Notes under the pieces: model-generated | What the model saw: only the letters and a program-made list of their open reading frames with translations | Told to the model about the DNA's origin: nothing | Database searches by the model: none | Shown: in pieces, positions 48,995 to 51,387 of the stretch | Layout: every line of letters begins with the position of its first letter | How positions within the stretch are numbered: position 1 is the stretch's first letter | NCBI GenBank assembly: GCA_902569185.1 | Contig: CACFTH010000006.1 | Coordinates: forward strand, 1-51,387 | From: an uncultured Pelagibacteraceae bacterium | Lineage (GTDB): Bacteria > Pseudomonadota > Alphaproteobacteria > Pelagibacterales > Pelagibacteraceae | Reading direction: 5' to 3' | Length of the DNA: 51,387 nt | Program-made: the position numbers and the translations under genes

Positions 48995-50185
48995 ATGTCT
49001 AATTTAAAAATTTTTTCAGAAGATTTAAAAGTAAGCAATAAGCGTATTATTGTAAGGCTAGATCTCAATGTTCCAATTAATAATTTTAAAATAGAGGATA
49101 ATACTAGAATAAAAATTATTGAACCATTTATAAATAAATTAATTGAGAAAAAAGCCAAAATTATTATTATTTCACATCTCGGAAGACCTAAAGGAAAGAT
49201 AGTGAAAGAAATGTCATTAAAACCAATATATGATTATTTACGAAAAAATCTTTTAGGAAATATCTCATTCTATCAAGGTGCAATAAATAATGATGCTGTG
49301 AACGCCTCTAAAAATTTAATACCTGGAGAGGTTTTGCTTATCGAAAATATTCGTTTTTTTAAGGAAGAGGAAAACGATGATGAAAATTTCGCAAAAAATT
49401 TATCTAAGTTAGGAGATTTTTATATCAATGAAGCTTTTTCTTGTTCACATAGAAAGCAAGCGTCCTTACATAAAATAACTAAATATATCGATAGTTATGG
49501 TGGACCACTATTAGAAAAAGAAATCCAATCAATTAATTTAATTTTAAAAAATAAAAAAAAACCTGTAACCTCTATAATCGGCGGCTCAAAAGTTTCTACC
49601 AAAATCAATGTACTTTTAAACTTAATTCAAAATACAAATAATTTAATTATTGTTGGGGCAATGGCTAATAATTTTTTAAAATTTAAAGGTTTTAATGTTG
49701 GTTTATCTCTTTTGGAAAAAGGTGTAGAAAAAATAATAAATGATATTTACGCTGTTGCGGAAAAAAACAATTGCAACATTATAATTCCTGTAGATTGTAT
49801 TGTGTCAAATAATTTAAATGGCAGTCCTAAACATAAATCAATTAACGAAATTACTTCAGAAGATATGGTTTTAGATATCGGAAAAAAAACAGTTGATCTA
49901 ATAAATAAAACTGTAGAAAACTCAAAAACGGTTTTTTGGAATGGACCAGCAGGATATTTTGAAAATAAGAATTTTTCTAACGGAACTATTGCAATTGCCA
50001 AAAAGATTGGCGAAAACACTCAATCAAAATCTCTAATTTCAATTGTTGGTGGTGGAGATACATTGGCTGCAATTAAAAATACAGACTATCAAAAACTTTT
50101 TACCCATTTATCAACAGCTGGTGGTGCCTTTTTGGAGTCTCTTGAAGGGAAGCAGCTCCCTGGTATAAAAGTATTAACAAATTAA
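48995..50185 (+). CDS. pgk: Phosphoglycerate kinase
   Basis: 396 residues, full length. It interconverts 1,3-bisphosphoglycerate + ADP and 3-phosphoglycerate + ATP. Signatures are RIIVRLDLNVPI, SHLGRPKG, IENIRFFKEEE, NEAFSCSHRKQAS, IIGGSKVSTKI and the ATP-site VGGGDTLAAI. The order tkt-pgk-fba and close spacing imply joint expression for glycolysis/gluconeogenesis. Confidence 0.97.
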   Translation: MSNLKIFSEDLKVSNKRIIVRLDLNVPINNFKIEDNTRIKIIEPFINKLIEKKAKIIIISHLGRPKGKIVKEMSLKPIYDYLRKNLLGNISFYQGAINNDAVNASKNLIPGEVLLIENIRFFKEEENDDENFAKNLSKLGDFYINEAFSCSHRKQASLHKITKYIDSYGGPLLEKEIQSINLILKNKKKPVTSIIGGSKVSTKINVLLNLIQNTNNLIIVGAMANNFLKFKGFNVGLSLLEKGVEKIINDIYAVAEKNNCNIIIPVDCIVSNNLNGSPKHKSINEITSEDMVLDIGKKTVDLINKTVENSKTVFWNGPAGYFENKNFSNGTIAIAKKIGENTQSKSLISIVGGGDTLAAIKNTDYQKLFTHLSTAGGAFLESLEGKQLPGIKVLTN

Positions 50186-50188
50186 TTT

Positions 50189-51205
50189 ATGACAATAGAA
50201 GAAATAGCAAAATTAATGGTAACAAAAGGCAAAGGAATTCTTGCCGCTGACGAAAGCACAGGAACAATGGGTAAAAGGTTAAAAAGTGTAAATGTAGAGT
50301 CGAATGAAAAAAATAGACTCAATTTTAGAGAAACGTTATTTACATCGGACTCCATGAAAACATCCATAAGTGGGGTAATTTTATATGATGAAACGATAAG
50401 GCAAATTTCAAGTAAAGGAATTTTAATCCCTGAATTAATTAAAAAAAGCGGATCTATACCAGGCATAAAAGTTGATAAGGGAGCAAAACTTCTTGCTGGT
50501 TCTAATGATGAGAAAATAACTGAGGGACTTGATGGTTTAAGAGAAAGAATGGAAGAGTATTACAAGTTGGGAGCAAGATTTGCAAAATGGAGAGCTGTAT
50601 ACTCTATTTCGTCTAAACACCCAAGCGAGCAATGTATTAAAGCGAATGCTCATGCATTAGCAAGATATGCGGCAATAGTTCAAGAATCAAAAATGGTACC
50701 GATAGTTGAGCCAGAAGTTTTAATGGATGGAAGTCATACAATTGATAAATGTTATGAAGTTACTAGTAAGGTTTTAATTGAATGTTTCAATGAATTAAAA
50801 ATAAATAATGTGAATCTAAAAGGAATTGTTTTAAAACCTAACATGATACTACCTGGTGCAAGTTGCAATCAAAAAGCTTCTACAGAAGAAATTGCTAGCA
50901 AAACACTTGATTGTTTAAAAAAAACTATGCCTGAAGAAGTTCCGGGTGTTGCGTTTCTATCTGGAGGACAAAGTGAAATTGAGGCAACCAAAAATCTGAA
51001 TGCAATAAATAAGATTAACGATACTAATTTTAATTTTACTTTTTCATATGGGAGAGCTTTACAACAATCTGCTCTCAAAACATGGGCAAAATCGATGAAA
51101 GATATTAAAGGTATTCAAAAAGTTTTCGATCACAGAGCTAAGATGAATGGTGCCTCAACTGAGGCTAAATGGGAAGAAAAGAACGAGCAAAATTTTGCCG
51201 CTTAA
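50189..51205 (+). CDS. fba: Fructose-bisphosphate aldolase, class I
   Basis: 338 residues. It cleaves or forms fructose 1,6-bisphosphate through a Schiff base rather than a metal. The class I hallmark KGILAADESTGTMGKRL appears near residue 14, VEPEVLMDGSH is the second block, GIVLKPNMILPG holds the Schiff-base lysine, and LSGGQSEIEAT binds phosphate. It is of the eukaryote-like class I type, not the DhnA (FbaB) type. It follows pgk by three bases, and a thiE-like gene starts two bases after its stop. Confidence 0.95.
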   Translation: MTIEEIAKLMVTKGKGILAADESTGTMGKRLKSVNVESNEKNRLNFRETLFTSDSMKTSISGVILYDETIRQISSKGILIPELIKKSGSIPGIKVDKGAKLLAGSNDEKITEGLDGLRERMEEYYKLGARFAKWRAVYSISSKHPSEQCIKANAHALARYAAIVQESKMVPIVEPEVLMDGSHTIDKCYEVTSKVLIECFNELKINNVNLKGIVLKPNMILPGASCNQKASTEEIASKTLDCLKKTMPEEVPGVAFLSGGQSEIEATKNLNAINKINDTNFNFTFSYGRALQQSALKTWAKSMKDIKGIQKVFDHRAKMNGASTEAKWEEKNEQNFAA

Positions 51206-51207
51206 AA

Positions 51208-51387
51208 TTGAAAAGATTTTTATATTTAATATCTCCAAACAAGATCAAAATAAACTTCTATAAAGATATAGAAGAAGTTCTCTCTTCGAATAAAGTTAAA
51301 TATTTCCAATTAAGGTTAAAGAACTATTCTTTTTCAAGTGTTTTAAAAATTGGAAAAAAAATAAAAAAAATTACAAAAAAAAATAAA
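51208..51387 (+). CDS. thiE: Thiamine-phosphate synthase-like protein, N-terminal part (runs off window)
   Basis: Sixty codons are open to the end of the window. From a TTG at 51208 the product reads LKRFLYLISPNKIKINFYKDIEEVL and continues KVKYFQLRLKNYSF, a pattern (LYLISP ... KYFQLRLK) matching the first strand and phosphate-binding QLR motif of ThiE, which joins HMP-PP and the thiazole phosphate. An in-frame ATG at 51169 would add 13 residues and overlap fba by 37 bases; the TTG fits the family start better. With thiD in the same window it supports thiamine synthesis from salvaged precursors. The rest lies outside, so the call is moderate. Confidence 0.7.
   Translation, partial: MKRFLYLISPNKIKINFYKDIEEVLSSNKVKYFQLRLKNYSFSSVLKIGKKIKKITKKNK

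Noticed and set aside
49747-50019. 90-codon open frame antisense to pgk
   Set aside because: The opposite strand is conserved pgk sequence; a shadow frame.

Overview
This is a very AT-rich, tightly packed bacterial chromosome segment. Gene content and protein sequences point strongly to a marine alphaproteobacterium of the SAR11 clade (Pelagibacterales). The evidence is a proteorhodopsin gene followed by a 2Fe-2S ferredoxin, a thioredoxin-reductase-like ferredoxin-NADP reductase and a glutathione S-transferase; lysine- and isoleucine-rich proteins; very short spacers; and alphaproteobacterial gene orders. I see no insertion sequence, prophage, CRISPR array, rRNA operon or clear pseudogene. 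Nearly every base lies in or next to a gene, and no stretch over 300 bases lacks one.

Layout. 1-387: 3' part of a dksA-type regulator. 384-3191 (minus): proteorhodopsin, ferredoxin, FNR-like reductase and GST, with a terminator right after the rhodopsin. 3400-5298: prpE-type acyl-CoA synthetase. 5295-6924: a small locus centred on two periplasmic type 1 copper proteins and three very small membrane or secreted proteins, arranged around a divergent promoter with an 11-base direct repeat. 6931-11588: dihydroorotase, a YgfZ-type folate-binding protein, an FkbM methyltransferase and formate-THF ligase. 11595-13556: tRNA-Leu(GAG), nadA, nadC. 13546-19954 (minus): sppA-like peptidase, glyQ, glyS, ppdK. 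20102-25875: ispB, pdxH, aroC and an xseB-ispA-dxs operon. 25897-29170: tsaC/Sua5, a two-gene ABC exporter and a GT17-type glycosyltransferase. 29189-31207: tRNA-Arg(TCG), rluD, rpoH. 46943-31204 (minus): a run of almost 16 kb covering a coiled-coil protein, zapA, 5-formyl-THF cyclo-ligase, ymdB, yebC, a RuvC-like resolvase, tolQ-tolR-tolA-tolB-pal-cpoB, tilS, ftsH, folP, glmM, thiD and purA. 47007-51387: tkt, pgk, class I fba and the first 60 codons of a thiE-like gene.

How the genes fit together. Light-driven proton pumping (a predicted blue-absorbing rhodopsin) sits beside a ferredoxin/NADPH redox module. Isoprenoid supply (dxs, ispA, ispB) serves quinones and, indirectly, retinal. Central carbon genes (ppdK, tkt, pgk, fba, prpE) fit the unusual glycolysis and gluconeogenesis of SAR11. 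thiD and thiE without other thiamine genes in view fit the known need of SAR11 for a pyrimidine precursor. The Tol-Pal, ftsH and glmM block is envelope and cell-division housekeeping.

The least ordinary parts are the copper-protein locus with its repeated promoter element, the dyads upstream of the rhodopsin gene, a phage-type RuvC homologue where ruvCAB would be expected, the ABC/GT17 surface-glycan module, a strong terminator splitting pal from cpoB, and the systematic 4-base sharing of stop codons between convergent genes.
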